Shown in pieces: positions 46,844 to 56,465 of a stretch of 64,000 nucleotides of DNA. The notes under the pieces are model-generated. The model had not been told where the DNA came from. It saw only the letters and a program-made list of their open reading frames with translations, and did no database searches. How positions within the stretch are numbered: the first letter of the stretch is position 1; every line of letters starts with the position of its first letter. A program made the position numbers and the translations under genes. This DNA is from a bacterium (lineage in GTDB: Bacteria; Bacillota; Clostridia; Oscillospirales; Oscillospiraceae): NCBI GenBank assembly GCA_004562395.1, contig SFQY01000002.1, forward strand, positions 1 to 64,000, written 5' to 3'.

Positions 46844-47938
46844 TTATTTTGCCGCTTCCATGCAGTCGCGGACGATCTGATCCATCTGATCCATCTTCCT
46901 GAGCATATCCCGGGCCAGGGCGATCTGGCAGCGGGTACGTACCAGATTGTGGTCCGGAGAATTGATCTTGAAGTACAGGTCGCCGTCCAGATAGTCGGCC
47001 AGGAACCGGGTAGCCAGCTCCGCCGTCAGGACAAAGCAGCTCAGAGCCAGGGTCCCGGCTTCCGCCTCCGTCATGGTCAGGGCGGTTTTGGACAGGAAGC
47101 CCTCGGCGAAGGCCCGGAACACATCCAAGTTCACTCCAACCTTATCATACTCCGGGCAGTCCTCTTCCACATAGTTCGCGGCGAAGCGGATGGCGTCGCC
47201 GAAGTCGTGGCCCATGAGGCCGGGCATAACGGTATCCAGATCAATGACGATCATTGCTTCTTTGGTTTCGGGATGGAACAGAACGTTATTGATCTTGGTA
47301 TCGTTATGGGTCACCCGCAGGGGAAGCTCTCCGGCCATCTGCATATCGGTGAGCCGGCAGGCAAGATCCTGCACGGACAGCAGATAGTCGATCTCCTCCC
47401 GCACCTGGGAGGCGCGGCCGGCCCGGTCCTCCCGGATGGAGTCCAACAGCTTCTGATAGCGCTGCCGGGTATTGTGGAAGCCGGGGATGGTTTCGGTCAG
47501 CTCACCGATGTCAAAATCCGCCAGGTCCATCTGAAATTCTCCGAAGGCCATGCCCGCGTTGCGGACCACAGCCAGATCCGAGGCGGTATTATAGGTAACG
47601 GAGGGAACGTAATTGGTCATTCGCCAGAAGTTGGCGCCGTCGGCCACGTAGGTCTTCCGGTCCTCGGTATGGTGGAAATGCAGGGCAAGCTGTCCGGGCT
47701 TCTTCTGCCGGATATGCTCCGTGACCTTGTCAATGTTCTCCATCAGTCCCACAGGATTTCGGAAGGCGTAAGTATTGACGTTCTGCACCAGGAAGGACTT
47801 GGGATTGCCCTCCGGCAGCAGAAAATTGACCTTATAGGTGCGGTTGACGTTGCCCATCTGGATGGTCTCATAACCGAGATATTGGTAATCGATGCGGAAC
47901 AGCCTGCACACTTCCAGCAGTTTTTGATTCAGATCCAT
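46844..47938 (-). CDS. Phosphotransferase, choline kinase/NahK-like (APH fold)
   Basis: Small-molecule kinase of the aminoglycoside phosphotransferase/choline kinase superfamily, 364 residues. The Brenner-type catalytic loop RVTHNDTKINNVLF and the metal-binding VIDLDTVMPGLMGHDFGD are clear, and the spacing and sequence resemble N-acetylhexosamine 1-kinase (NahK). The physiological substrate is probably a sugar or alcohol; no antibiotic-resistance role is implied. Start ATG 47938 has AGAGGAG ahead; the longer in-frame region upstream is noncoding leader. Strong promoter at 48079-48107; monocistronic. Confidence 0.85.
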   Translation of the reverse strand: MDLNQKLLEVCRLFRIDYQYLGYETIQMGNVNRTYKVNFLLPEGNPKSFLVQNVNTYAFRNPVGLMENIDKVTEHIRQKKPGQLALHFHHTEDRKTYVADGANFWRMTNYVPSVTYNTASDLAVVRNAGMAFGEFQMDLADFDIGELTETIPGFHNTRQRYQKLLDSIREDRAGRASQVREEIDYLLSVQDLACRLTDMQMAGELPLRVTHNDTKINNVLFHPETKEAMIVIDLDTVMPGLMGHDFGDAIRFAANYVEEDCPEYDKVGVNLDVFRAFAEGFLSKTALTMTEAEAGTLALSCFVLTAELATRFLADYLDGDLYFKINSPDHNLVRTRCQIALARDMLRKMDQMDQIVRDCMEAAK

Positions 47939-48078
47939 GAGGGTCTCCTCTCTGATTTTTTCTCCGGTGAACGCCTTGGCCTTCGCCGGAAAGACGCCGC
48001 CTGACGGCATGGCCGGGCAGCGTCCCATACTGAGCCAGTCTATGCTCCGGCAGACAGGATGTGATTCCCAGCCCGCTG

Positions 48079-48107
48079 ATTTTATCCTATTTTTGACGTT
48101 TTGTCAA
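48079..48107 (-). promoter_or_regulatory. Promoter of the NahK-like gene
   Basis: Minus strand TTGACA (48102-48107), 17-bp spacer, TAAAAT (48079-48084). The transcript would have a leader of about 130 nt, in which nothing recognisable was seen. Confidence 0.85.
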
Positions 48108-48146
48108 TCAAAATGCCAAAATTCCATCATCAGGCCGCCTGATTTC

Positions 48147-48191
48147 TCGAAAATGCCGCGTTTGCGCCGGGATCTCCGGCCAAACGCGGCA
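48147..48191 (-). terminator. Terminator after rnc
   Basis: TGCCGCGTTTG (48154-48164) and CAAACGCGGCA (48181-48191) plus an inner GCCGG/CCGGC, one bulged base; minus-strand tail TTTTCG. It lies 68 bp after the rnc stop. The rest of the 47939-48258 gap holds only the promoter above. Confidence 0.75.
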
Positions 48192-48258
48192 ATCGAATCG
48201 GACTTCGGACCTGCTGCGGATGCCTGGGAATGGATCATACGGATATTGGCTAACAGTG

Positions 48259-48945
48259 TCAGACGTGATCCGGGAACAGATTCGCGATGGCTGCCCGGGC
48301 CGCGTCCTGCTCGGCGCGCTTTTTGCTGCTGCCGGAGCCTTTGCCCACCACGGCGCCGTTGAGGGAGACCTCTACGTCGAACCGCTTGTCGTGGTCGGGA
48401 CCGGATTCATCCACCAGCGCGTAGGAAAGCGTCTGGTTTTTCTTCTGCTGTACCAGCTCCTGAAGCTGGGTCTTATAGTCCACATTGTGAAGCCTGGTCA
48501 CCGGGACCTCCACCAGAATGAACTGGCGGATGAAGTTCAGCGCGGCGTCCAGACCGCCGTCCAGGAAACAGGCGGCGATGACCGATTCCACGGCGTCCGC
48601 CAGAATGGAATCCCGGCTGCGGCCGCCGCCCTGCTCCTCGCCGTGGCCCAGCAGCAGGTAATCGCCCAGGCCGATCCGGTTGGCCGCGGCGGCCAGGGTG
48701 GTCTCGCAGACCATGTCCGCCCGCATCCGGGTCAGCTCTCCCTCGGGACGGTTGGGGAAATTCCGGAACAGGTATTCCGCCACCAGCATTCCCAGAACAC
48801 TGTCCCCCAGGAATTCCAGCCGTTCGTTGCTGAGCAGACTGTTGTGCCAGCGCTCATTGGCATAGGAGGAATGGGTCAGAGCGTTCTGCAGCAGGGACAG
48901 GTTGTGAAACCGGTAGCCGATGGCTTCTTCCAGGTCTTTAATCAT
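48259..48945 (-). CDS. rnc: Ribonuclease III
   Basis: Double-strand-specific endonuclease for rRNA and mRNA maturation. The catalytic domain (about 1-150) has the signature NERLEFLGDSVLGMLVAEYL with the metal-binding Glu/Asp, and DAVESVIAACFLDGG with the second acidic pair; the dsRNA-binding domain (about 155-225) ends in GSGSSKKRAEQDAARAAI. 228 residues. It overlaps plsX by 8 bp at the end of topA-trmFO-plsX-rnc. Confidence 0.97.
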   Translation of the reverse strand: MIKDLEEAIGYRFHNLSLLQNALTHSSYANERWHNSLLSNERLEFLGDSVLGMLVAEYLFRNFPNRPEGELTRMRADMVCETTLAAAANRIGLGDYLLLGHGEEQGGGRSRDSILADAVESVIAACFLDGGLDAALNFIRQFILVEVPVTRLHNVDYKTQLQELVQQKKNQTLSYALVDESGPDHDKRFDVEVSLNGAVVGKGSGSSKKRAEQDAARAAIANLFPDHV

Positions 48946-49966
48946 GGTCGCACTCCTTCATGGCCGCCAGATCCCGCTCCAACTGCGCAGTGAAGTTGCC
49001 TTGAGCAGCGTCCATGGCCTGTCGAACCGCGTTGCGGAAGGCCAGAGCGTCGGAAGAACCGTGGGCCTTGATCACAGGCTTCTGGATTCCCAGGAACTGG
49101 GTTCCGCCGATCTCCCGGTAGTCCAGCAGCTTCATCAGATCCGAGACGCCGGATTTGCAGAGCAGATACCCCAGATTGCAGAAGAGATTCTTCTTGAACA
49201 TCTTTTTGAGCATACTGCCCATGAACATGGCGGTGCCCTCAATGGATTTGATAAGTATATTTCCGCTGAAACCGTCGCAGACCACCACGTCCACCTCACC
49301 CAGAGGTACGGACCGTGCCTCCACATTGCCGGTGAAATTGATCAGACCCTTTTGAGCGGCGTTTTGCAGCAGGGTAAAGGCATCCTTTTGCAGCTGGGTG
49401 CCCTTGCTGTCCTCGGTGCCGATGTTCAGAAGCCCCACTCTGGGATTTTCCAGGCCGAACACGTTCTTCGCGTAGGCGGAACCCACCAGGCCGAACTGCA
49501 GCAGAAATTCCGGGGTGCATTCGGCGTTGGCTCCGCAGTCACAGATAATGACTCTGCCGCCGGTCTTGGTGGGCATGGAAGGGGCCATGGCCGCCCGGCG
49601 GATCCCTTTGATCCGCCTGACCAGCAGGGTGGCGCCGGTCAGCAGCGCACCGGTGGAACCGGCGGAGACGAAGGCGTCGCCCTTGCCGTCGGCCAGCATT
49701 TTCAGACCCACGATCATGGAGGAATTCTTCCGCTTGTGAATGACGGAAGCGGGATCGTCGTGCATATCCACCACATCATCGGCATTGGCGATTTCCATAC
49801 CCTCGGGCAGGTCGTCGATGCCGTGCTTTTTCATAACCTCCAGGATCTCCTCGCCCCGGCCTACCAGGGTGATTTCCGCACCGTAGGCTTTGACCGCGTC
49901 AATGGCGCCCAGTACGGGGGCCTCCGGAGCCAAATCGCCGCCCATGGCGTCAAGAATGATCTTCAA
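48938..49966 (-). CDS. plsX: Phosphate acyltransferase
   Basis: Makes acyl-phosphate from acyl-ACP for phosphatidic acid synthesis. ILDAMGGDLAPEAPVLGAI at the N-terminus, AFVSAGSTGALL and a mid-protein CDCGANAECTPEFLLQF are family marks; about 340 residues. Starts are non-ATG: GTG at 49975 overlaps the ribosome binding site, whereas TTG at 49966 (MKIILDAMGG, the usual PlsX beginning) has AGAGGT 7 bp ahead, so I prefer TTG 49966. The gene for acyl carrier protein, often between plsX and rnc in Firmicutes, is absent; rnc overlaps directly. Confidence 0.93.
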   Translation of the reverse strand: MKIILDAMGGDLAPEAPVLGAIDAVKAYGAEITLVGRGEEILEVMKKHGIDDLPEGMEIANADDVVDMHDDPASVIHKRKNSSMIVGLKMLADGKGDAFVSAGSTGALLTGATLLVRRIKGIRRAAMAPSMPTKTGGRVIICDCGANAECTPEFLLQFGLVGSAYAKNVFGLENPRVGLLNIGTEDSKGTQLQKDAFTLLQNAAQKGLINFTGNVEARSVPLGEVDVVVCDGFSGNILIKSIEGTAMFMGSMLKKMFKKNLFCNLGYLLCKSGVSDLMKLLDYREIGGTQFLGIQKPVIKAHGSSDALAFRNAVRQAMDAAQGNFTAQLERDLAAMKECDHD

Positions 49967-49984
49967 CTGCTCCACCTCTTTCTG

Positions 49985-51289
49985 TTAAATGCCTGCGGCC
50001 ACCAGAGCGTCGATCACCTCCAGGGAACGATGGGCGATGGCCAGATTTTTTTCCGCTTTTTTTCGGATCCGCTTTTCCAGCGGGTCGATGATACTGAAAT
50101 TGATATTCATGGGCTGGAAGGATACGATGCTCTCATCGCTGACATACCGGCCCAGAGCGCCGATGGCGGTGACGCCCGGAAACTCCGGGGGCTGCTTTCC
50201 CTGAACCTTCGCCGCCATGGCCACGGCGGCCAGATAGCCGGAGGCAGTGGATTCCACATAGCCCTCCACACCGGTCATCTGTCCGGCAAAGGCAACCATG
50301 GGGTTGCGGCGGTCCGCGTAGAACCGGTCCAGAAGCTTGGGACTTTGCAGGAAGGTGTTGCGGTGCATGACGCCGTAGCGGACAAATTCCGCCTCCCGCA
50401 GGGCGGGGATCATGGAAAATACCCGCTTCTGCTCCCCAAATTTCAGATGGGTCTGGAAGCCCACCAGGTTATAGACGCTTTTGGCCGCGTTGTCCTGCCG
50501 CAGCTGCACCACCGCGTAGGGCTCCCGGCCGGTTTTGGGGTCCGTCAGACCCACGGGCTTCAAAGGACCGTACCGCAGGGTATCCACACCCCGGCGGGCC
50601 ATGACCTCCACGGGCATACAGCCCTCGAATACATTCCGGTCCTCAAAACCGTGGACCTCCGCTTCTTCGGCGGCGGCCAGCTCTTTTACAAAGGCTTCGT
50701 ACTGCTCCTTATCCAGGGCGCAGTTGATATAGTCGGGGGTACCCCGGTCGTAGCGGGACTGCCACCAGGCCAGGTCCATATCGATGGAGTCCGCGGTTAC
50801 CAGAGGAGCTGCGGCATCAAAAAAGTGGAGATATCCGGTTTGGCCGAAGTATTGACGGATGGCCTCACTGAGAGCATCGGAGGTCAAAGGACCTGTAGCG
50901 ATGATCACCGGTCCCTCCGGGACCTGGGTCACTTCTTCGGAAATCACGGTGATATTGGGGTGGCTGCGGATTTTTTCGGTGACCATGGCGGAAAAACCGC
51001 CCCTGTCCACGGCAAGACATCCTCCGGCCTCCACCCGGGTGGCCTCCGCGCATTCCAGGATCAGGCTGCCGCAGCGGCGAAGCTCCTCCTTCAGAAGGCC
51101 CACCGCGTTTTCCAGCCGGTCACCCCGCAGAGAGTTGGAGCAGACCAGCTCCGCGAAGTCGGCGCTGTGATGGGCAGGGGTCATCTTCCGGGGCTTCATT
51201 TCATATAGATCCACCGTAATACCCCGGTTGGCCAGCTGCCAGGCGGCCTCTGAACCGGCAAGCCCCGCGCCGATGACTTTTACACCCAT
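49985..51289 (-). CDS. trmFO: Folate-dependent tRNA (uracil-54-C5)-methyltransferase
   Basis: Methylates U54 of tRNA to ribothymidine using methylene-THF and FADH2. FAD-binding N-terminus [20 protein letters not shown] (3-22) and the TrmFO blocks [20 protein letters not shown] and [19 protein letters not shown]; 434 residues. It is 2 bp after topA and about 10-20 bp before plsX, a common topA-trmFO order in Firmicutes. GidA/MnmG, the closest relative, is about 620 residues and is excluded. Confidence 0.96.
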   Translation of the reverse strand: MGVKVIGAGLAGSEAAWQLANRGITVDLYEMKPRKMTPAHHSADFAELVCSNSLRGDRLENAVGLLKEELRRCGSLILECAEATRVEAGGCLAVDRGGFSAMVTEKIRSHPNITVISEEVTQVPEGPVIIATGPLTSDALSEAIRQYFGQTGYLHFFDAAAPLVTADSIDMDLAWWQSRYDRGTPDYINCALDKEQYEAFVKELAAAEEAEVHGFEDRNVFEGCMPVEVMARRGVDTLRYGPLKPVGLTDPKTGREPYAVVQLRQDNAAKSVYNLVGFQTHLKFGEQKRVFSMIPALREAEFVRYGVMHRNTFLQSPKLLDRFYADRRNPMVAFAGQMTGVEGYVESTASGYLAAVAMAAKVQGKQPPEFPGVTAIGALGRYVSDESIVSFQPMNINFSIIDPLEKRIRKKAEKNLAIAHRSLEVIDALVAAGI

Positions 51290-51291
51290 AC

Positions 51292-53592
51292 TCAGGCCTC
51301 CTTTGTCTTTCCGGCAGCGGATTTCCCGGCCGTGGTTTTCTTCGCCGCCGGCTTTTTTGCCGCAGGCTTCTTCGCAGTGGATTTTGATGTGGTTGTCTTG
51401 GCGGCAGGCTTCTTTGCCGCCGCCTTTTTGGGCTTCTCCTGGGAATCGCCGGGCGCTTCCTCCGGGCTTTCCGAAGGAGCCTTCTTTTTATAGTAGCCCC
51501 GCTGATCCTCGGGCAGGAACTGGCTGCAGTTTTCGTTGATACAGAAGGGCTTCATTCTGCCCTTGCCGGACTTTTTGAACATGGTCTGGCCGCACACGGG
51601 GCAGTCCTCCGCCGTGGGGACATCCCAGCTCATGAAGCCGCACTCCGGACCCCGCTCACAGGCGTAATAGGCGTAGCCCTTCTTGGACTTGCGCTTGAGC
51701 ATTCCGCTGCCGCATTTGGGACAGCGGCCGGGCATCCGCTCCACAAGAGGCTTGGCGTTCCTGCACTCCGGGAAGCCGGGACAGGCCAGGAATTTTCCGA
51801 AACGGCCCATCTTGATGACCATTTTCCGCCCGCAAAGCTCGCAGACCTCGTCGGTCTCCTCCTCGGGGACCTTCAGCCGGACGCCCTCCAGAGCGGTCTC
51901 CGCCTCCTGAAGCTCTTCGCTGAAGCCCTGGTAGAACTCTGCCAGCAGAGCCTTCCAGTGCTGCTTTCCCGCTTCCACGGCGTCCAGACGGTTCTCCATA
52001 TTGGCGGTGAACTCTACGTCGATGATGTCGTTGAAGTGGTCCATCATCAGGCCCGTTACGATCTCTCCCAGGGGGGTGGGCGCCAGGCGCTTGTCCTGCT
52101 TGGTGACATACTCCCGGTCCTCAATGGTGGAAATGGTGGTGGCATAGGTGGACGGACGGCCGACCCCTTTTTCCTCCATGGCCTTGACCAGGGTGGCCTC
52201 GGTATACCGGGCAGGGGGCTGGGTGAAATGCTGCTCCTTTTCGGTTTTGACGGCGTCGGCCTTTTCTCCTACGGACAGATCCGGCAGGGGAGAGCCCACG
52301 GCCTCGGCCTCGTCGTCCCGGCCTTCCTCATAGACGGCGATGAAGCCGGCAAAGCGCATACTCTGATGGCTGGCCCGGAATACGTGGCCGGCACACTCGG
52401 TGTCGATGGACACAGTGTCGTACACCGCGTTGGCCATCTGGGTGGCCAGGAACCGGCTCCAGATCAGCTTGTACAGCTTGTACTGGTCCTGGGTCAGGCT
52501 GCCGCGAACGCGTTCCGGCTCCAGCTCCACATGGGAAGGACGGATGGCCTCGTGGGCATCCTGGGCACCGGCCTTGGTCTTGAAAACGTGGAATTTGCCG
52601 TAGTAGTAGGCGTCACCGTACCGGCTGCGGATAAACTGGGCTGCCGCGGCCATGGCTTCGTCGGAAAGACGCAGGGAGTCGGTACGCATGTAGGTGATCA
52701 GACCGGTGGTGCCTTCCCCCTCCACGTCCACGCCTTCATAGAGCTGCTGGGCGATCATCATGGTTTTCCTGGGGGTGAAGCCCAGCTTCCGGGATGCCTC
52801 CTGCTGCAGGGTGGAGGTGGTGAAAGGAGGGGCGGAGGAGCGCTTCTTCTCCGCTTTCTTCACGTTGGTGACGGTAAACTCCTTGTCGGTGATGTCGCGG
52901 ATCACGGCGAGGGTCTGCTCTTCGTTTTCCAGATCCCGCTTCTTCTCCTCGCCCCAGTAATGGGCCAGGAAGGAACCGGGCTTTTCCCGGCGGTTCAGGG
53001 TTACATCCAGCGTCCAGTATTCCTGGGGCTGAAAGGCCCGGATCTCATTTTCCCGGTCCACCACCATACGGGTGGCAACGCTCTGGACACGGCCCGCGGA
53101 CAATCCCCGGCGGACCTTTTTCCACAGCAGGGGGGACAGCTCATAGCCCACGATCCGGTCCAGGATCCGCCGGGCCTGCTGGGCGTCCACCAGATTGTAG
53201 TCGATATCCCGGGGGTGGCGGATGGAATCCTTGACCACCTTCTGGGTGATTTCGTTGAAGGTGACCCGGTGGGTCTTCTCGTCGGAAAGCCCCAGCAGTT
53301 CCTTCAGATGCCAGGAAATGGCCTCTCCCTCCCGGTCCGGGTCGGTGGCCAGATATACGGTATCGGCCTGGGCGGCCGCGGTCTTCAGTTCCTTGATCAG
53401 GGATTCCTTGCCCCGGACGGGGATATACTGGGGGGTAAAATCATGCTCCAGATCCACGCCCATCTTGCTCTTGGGCAGATCCCTCAGATGGCCCATACTG
53501 GCCTTGACGGTATAGTCCGGCCCCAGATAGCGGCCGATGGTTTTTGCTTTGGAGGGCGACTCCACGATCACCAGATTACTTGGTTTGCCCAT
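51292..53592 (-). CDS. topA: DNA topoisomerase I with basic C-terminal tail
   Basis: Type IA topoisomerase relaxing negative supercoils. TOPRIM domain ([28 protein letters not shown]), active-site Tyr in [14 protein letters not shown], then three zinc-ribbon modules (CELCGRK...CPGFPEC; CPKCGSG...CERGPEC; CPVCGQT...CINENC). The last about 50 residues are an Ala/Lys-rich histone-H1-like tail (repeats of AAKKPAAK), beyond the usual zinc fingers, giving 766 residues. Such tails occur in several high-GC bacterial TopA proteins and bind DNA. It is followed by trmFO after 2 bp, and a long palindrome lies between it and dprA. Confidence 0.97.
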   Translation of the reverse strand: MGKPSNLVIVESPSKAKTIGRYLGPDYTVKASMGHLRDLPKSKMGVDLEHDFTPQYIPVRGKESLIKELKTAAAQADTVYLATDPDREGEAISWHLKELLGLSDEKTHRVTFNEITQKVVKDSIRHPRDIDYNLVDAQQARRILDRIVGYELSPLLWKKVRRGLSAGRVQSVATRMVVDRENEIRAFQPQEYWTLDVTLNRREKPGSFLAHYWGEEKKRDLENEEQTLAVIRDITDKEFTVTNVKKAEKKRSSAPPFTTSTLQQEASRKLGFTPRKTMMIAQQLYEGVDVEGEGTTGLITYMRTDSLRLSDEAMAAAAQFIRSRYGDAYYYGKFHVFKTKAGAQDAHEAIRPSHVELEPERVRGSLTQDQYKLYKLIWSRFLATQMANAVYDTVSIDTECAGHVFRASHQSMRFAGFIAVYEEGRDDEAEAVGSPLPDLSVGEKADAVKTEKEQHFTQPPARYTEATLVKAMEEKGVGRPSTYATTISTIEDREYVTKQDKRLAPTPLGEIVTGLMMDHFNDIIDVEFTANMENRLDAVEAGKQHWKALLAEFYQGFSEELQEAETALEGVRLKVPEEETDEVCELCGRKMVIKMGRFGKFLACPGFPECRNAKPLVERMPGRCPKCGSGMLKRKSKKGYAYYACERGPECGFMSWDVPTAEDCPVCGQTMFKKSGKGRMKPFCINENCSQFLPEDQRGYYKKKAPSESPEEAPGDSQEKPKKAAAKKPAAKTTTSKSTAKKPAAKKPAAKKTTAGKSAAGKTKEA

Positions 53593-53652
53593 GAATACAT
53601 GTTCTCCGTTTCGTTACTTTAAGGTAATGACTGCTGATTGGCCGCAAGACAC

Positions 53653-53697
53653 CTGGATCCCATAAAAACGGTTTTTGCCCGTTTTTATGGAATCCAG
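53653..53697. other. Long palindrome between dprA and topA
   Basis: CTGGATCCCATAAAAACGG (53653-53671) and CCGTTTTTATGGAATCCAG (53679-53697) match as inverted repeats at 18 of 19 positions with a 7-nt loop. No U tail follows on the minus strand, so it is not a textbook terminator; it could terminate dprA weakly, bind a protein, or be a mobile remnant. Confidence 0.6.
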
Positions 53698-53734
53698 ACA
53701 GGGAAACCTGCTCCCAAAATACTGCCATTGCGGA

Positions 53735-55012
53735 CTATTGGCTCTGTTTCGCGTCTGTCAGGGCGACGCGCTTCCCCGGCAGACGCCGGAGGATGCCTTT
53801 CAGCTCCAGCATAGTCATAGCGGCCAGAAGCTTTCCGGTGGTCAGCCCGGTTTCGGCGATCACCTCATCTACCAGCCGCGGCTCCGTGTCCAGAGCGGCC
53901 AAAATGACCTGCTCGTCGTCGGACAGGGATTTTGAAATGTCATTTACGTCACTATAAGACGCGGATTGCTCCTTGTCAATGACTTTTTTGTCTAAATCTT
54001 TCTTAAGATTTTCATCCTGCCCGGGAATCAGGGGCTTCTGCGCCACCTTTGACGAAGGGGTCCTATCTTCCAGGGAGGCATTTTGGAACTCCTCTGGGGA
54101 GAGGGTCATCCGGGCAGGCTGCTGGTCCTTCCGGATTTTATCCGGGAAACGGCCTTCGTATTCGCTCAGAATATCCCAGCCGGAGGAAACCGCGATGGCT
54201 CCGTCCCGCAGCAGCCGGTTGCTGCCCACAAAGGTGGGCTGGTCAATGTTTCCCGGAACCACAAAAACGTCCCGGCCCTGCTCCGCCGCCTGACGGGCGG
54301 TAATGAGGGCGCCGCTTCTTTCCGGGGCTTCCACCACCAGGACTCCGCAGGCAAGACCGCTGATGATGCGGTTGCGCTTGGGGAAGTTCCATTTCACCGG
54401 GGGCGTTCCCGGCGGATACTCGCTCATGATGCAGCCGTAGGCCTCCACGTCCGCGAAAAGCGACCGGTTGGAGGGCGGATAGACCACGTCCGGACCGCAG
54501 CCCAGGACGCCTACCACGGGCAGCCCTGCCGACAGGGCGCCGGTCATGGCCATGGCGTCGATGCCGAAGGCCATACCGGAAACCACAATGCCGCCGCAGC
54601 GGGCGATCTGGTAGCCCAGCCGCTTGGCGGAGGTCAGTCCGTAGGCGGAGGCCTTCCGGGTGCCCACCACGGCGATGACAGGCAGAGCCTCCAGATCCGG
54701 AAGCCGTCCTTTATAATAGAGAACGGCGGGAGGATCCGGGATGTTGCGAAGCCGGGCGGGGTAGGACGCGTCCCGGTAGGTCAGGATATGGAGCTTTTCC
54801 CGGCTGCAGGCTTCCAGAATGGCCTCCGCGGAGCGAAGATCCTTGTCCCGCAGGGACTGCCGGGCTTCCTGGCTGAGGGGACCCACATAGTCAAAGGAAG
54901 CGTCGTCGGCGAAGAATATATCCTCCGGGTCCTGAAAATGCTGCAAAAGCATCACCTTTGCCCGGTCGCTCAGACCGGGACGATGTGCCAGCCAGATCCA
55001 GTGTACCAGCAT
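53735..55012 (-). CDS. dprA: DNA-processing protein DprA (DNA protecting protein)
   Basis: Loads RecA on incoming single-stranded DNA during natural transformation and also acts in recombination. The Rossmann-like DprA core (about 75-285) shows VVGTRKASAYGLTSAKRLG, GGIVVSGMAFGIDAMA and ALITARQAAEQGRDVFVVPG with GSNRLLRDGA. A long variable linker (about 300-360, polar) leads into a C-terminal winged-helix domain (about 365-420, LDTEPRLVDEVIAETGLTTG). 425 residues, long for the family because of the linker. Upstream is the rRNA methyltransferase (53-bp gap). Confidence 0.94.
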   Translation of the reverse strand: MLVHWIWLAHRPGLSDRAKVMLLQHFQDPEDIFFADDASFDYVGPLSQEARQSLRDKDLRSAEAILEACSREKLHILTYRDASYPARLRNIPDPPAVLYYKGRLPDLEALPVIAVVGTRKASAYGLTSAKRLGYQIARCGGIVVSGMAFGIDAMAMTGALSAGLPVVGVLGCGPDVVYPPSNRSLFADVEAYGCIMSEYPPGTPPVKWNFPKRNRIISGLACGVLVVEAPERSGALITARQAAEQGRDVFVVPGNIDQPTFVGSNRLLRDGAIAVSSGWDILSEYEGRFPDKIRKDQQPARMTLSPEEFQNASLEDRTPSSKVAQKPLIPGQDENLKKDLDKKVIDKEQSASYSDVNDISKSLSDDEQVILAALDTEPRLVDEVIAETGLTTGKLLAAMTMLELKGILRRLPGKRVALTDAKQSQ

Positions 55013-55061
55013 TTTGCTTCCCCTTTTCTCTGTCTATGGTTTGCTCCGGTTCCGGAGCCGG

Positions 55062-55808
55062 TTATTGTTTCATCTGCCACATGACGATGGCTGCCGCCAC
55101 AGCGGCGTTGAGAGACTCGCAGTGGGGATTCATCGGGATGATCAGCTCCGCACCGGCGCTGTCCAGGATCTCCCGGCGGACGCCCTGTCCTTCGCTGCCG
55201 ATGACCACGGCCATGGATTTCAGGGGGGCCTGGCGCAGATCCTTAGCCCGGGGGCTGAGAGCTGTGACACCGATGGGGATCCCGGCGCTGCCGCAGGCGG
55301 CCCGGACCTCCGGCCAGGAAGATTGCACCACGTCGGTGCGGAATACCGCCCCCATGCTGGAGCGGACGACCTTGTGACTGTAGGGATCGGCGCAGCCCTC
55401 CAGCAGCACCACCGGCACGTCCAGCGCGTCGGCGGTCCGGAGGATGGTTCCCAGGTTGCCGGGATCCTGGATCCCATCCAGCAGGAGCATTCCCGGCCTG
55501 GGAGAAAAGGGCGTTTTCTCCGGAAGACGGCACAGGAACAGCGCGCCCTGGGGAGTCTCCATGGGGGATATGGATGCCATCACATCGGCAGGAACCCGGA
55601 TGATGCGGACCTGCTCCGGCAGCGGCACCTCCACGCCCTCGGACAGAATAACGGTATCCAGCCCGGCAGCGTACCGGATCGCCTCCTGCAGGAGCTTGAT
55701 GCCGTCGGCCGCGAAAAGGCCCGCTTCTTCCCGGGCCTTTTTGGAGGAAAGCAGCTTTTTGACCTGCTGCAGCAGGGGATTCTTCCGGGAGGTAATCTTC
55801 TGTTCCAT
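55062..55808 (-). CDS. TrmH/SpoU-family RNA methyltransferase (RlmB-like)
   Basis: SAM-dependent 2'-O-ribose methyltransferase of the SPOUT class. N-terminal substrate-binding domain (about 1-85, ITSRKNPLLQQVKKLLSSKK), then the knotted catalytic domain with motif 1 LLLDGIQDPGNLGTILRTAD, motif 2 VIGSEGQGV and motif 3 IPMNPHCESLNAAVAAAIV. 248 residues. The start is ATG 55808, overlapping the trkA stop by one base (TGATG); a GTG three bases earlier is less likely. The target (23S rRNA or tRNA) is not determined. Confidence 0.92.
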   Translation of the reverse strand: MEQKITSRKNPLLQQVKKLLSSKKAREEAGLFAADGIKLLQEAIRYAAGLDTVILSEGVEVPLPEQVRIIRVPADVMASISPMETPQGALFLCRLPEKTPFSPRPGMLLLDGIQDPGNLGTILRTADALDVPVVLLEGCADPYSHKVVRSSMGAVFRTDVVQSSWPEVRAACGSAGIPIGVTALSPRAKDLRQAPLKSMAVVIGSEGQGVRREILDSAGAELIIPMNPHCESLNAAVAAAIVMWQMKQ

Positions 55809-56455
55809 CACAGCTTCTGCATGGCCTCCAGGGAGTAGTTATCCCCCAGCACCACCAGCACATCGTCTTTCAGGATCCGGTAATCGGCGGAGGGGGAGAC
55901 GTTGGTGTTTTTTCCGTTTTCCACGGCAATGATGTTCACGCCCAGATTTGCCCGGACATTCAGCTCCTTCAGGGACTTGCCTACCCAGGGCCTGGGGGCA
56001 GGGACCTCCAGAATGCCGTAGTCCTCGGAAAGCTCGATGTAGTCCAGCACGTTGTGAGAGAAGAGGCTCCGGCCCAGCCGCTGGGCATGCTCCTGCTCCG
56101 GGATCACCACCCGGTCCACGCCCAGCTTTTCCAGCACCCGGCGGTGGGTCTCGTCGTGGGCCTTGCAGACGATATAGGGAACCCCCAGCTCCTTCAGGTT
56201 CATGGTGATCAGCACCGAGGCCGCCAGATTGTCGCCGATGGCGATGACGGCGCAGTCGAAGTTGCGCACGCCCAGAGAGCGCAGCACTTCCTTGTCCTGG
56301 GCGTCGCCCACCACGGCCTGGGTGACATCTCCCGCCAGCTGCTGTACCAGAGAGCTGCGAACGTCCATGGCCAGAACCTCGGCACCCAGCATACACAGCT
56401 GCTTTGCCAGTGAGGAGCCGAAGCGCCCCAGTCCGATGACAACATAGGTTTTCAT
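55808..56455 (-). CDS. Potassium uptake regulatory subunit, TrkA/KtrA-type
   Basis: Cytoplasmic gating ring of a Ktr/Trk potassium uptake system. RCK_N Rossmann domain (about 1-130) with YVVIGLGRFGSSLAKQL (5-20 region) and the acidic nucleotide ribose contact MDV, then an RCK_C domain (about 140-215). 215 residues matches KtrA/KtrC rather than the double-length TrkA. It lies 10 bp after its membrane partner and overlaps the rRNA methyltransferase by one base. Confidence 0.94.
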   Translation of the reverse strand: MKTYVVIGLGRFGSSLAKQLCMLGAEVLAMDVRSSLVQQLAGDVTQAVVGDAQDKEVLRSLGVRNFDCAVIAIGDNLAASVLITMNLKELGVPYIVCKAHDETHRRVLEKLGVDRVVIPEQEHAQRLGRSLFSHNVLDYIELSEDYGILEVPAPRPWVGKSLKELNVRANLGVNIIAVENGKNTNVSPSADYRILKDDVLVVLGDNYSLEAMQKL

Positions 56456-56465
56456 ATGGATTCTC

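Noticed and set aside
46844..47938. Aminoglycoside resistance gene
   Set aside because: The fold is shared, but the sequence resembles choline/NahK-type kinases and there is no resistance or mobile context.
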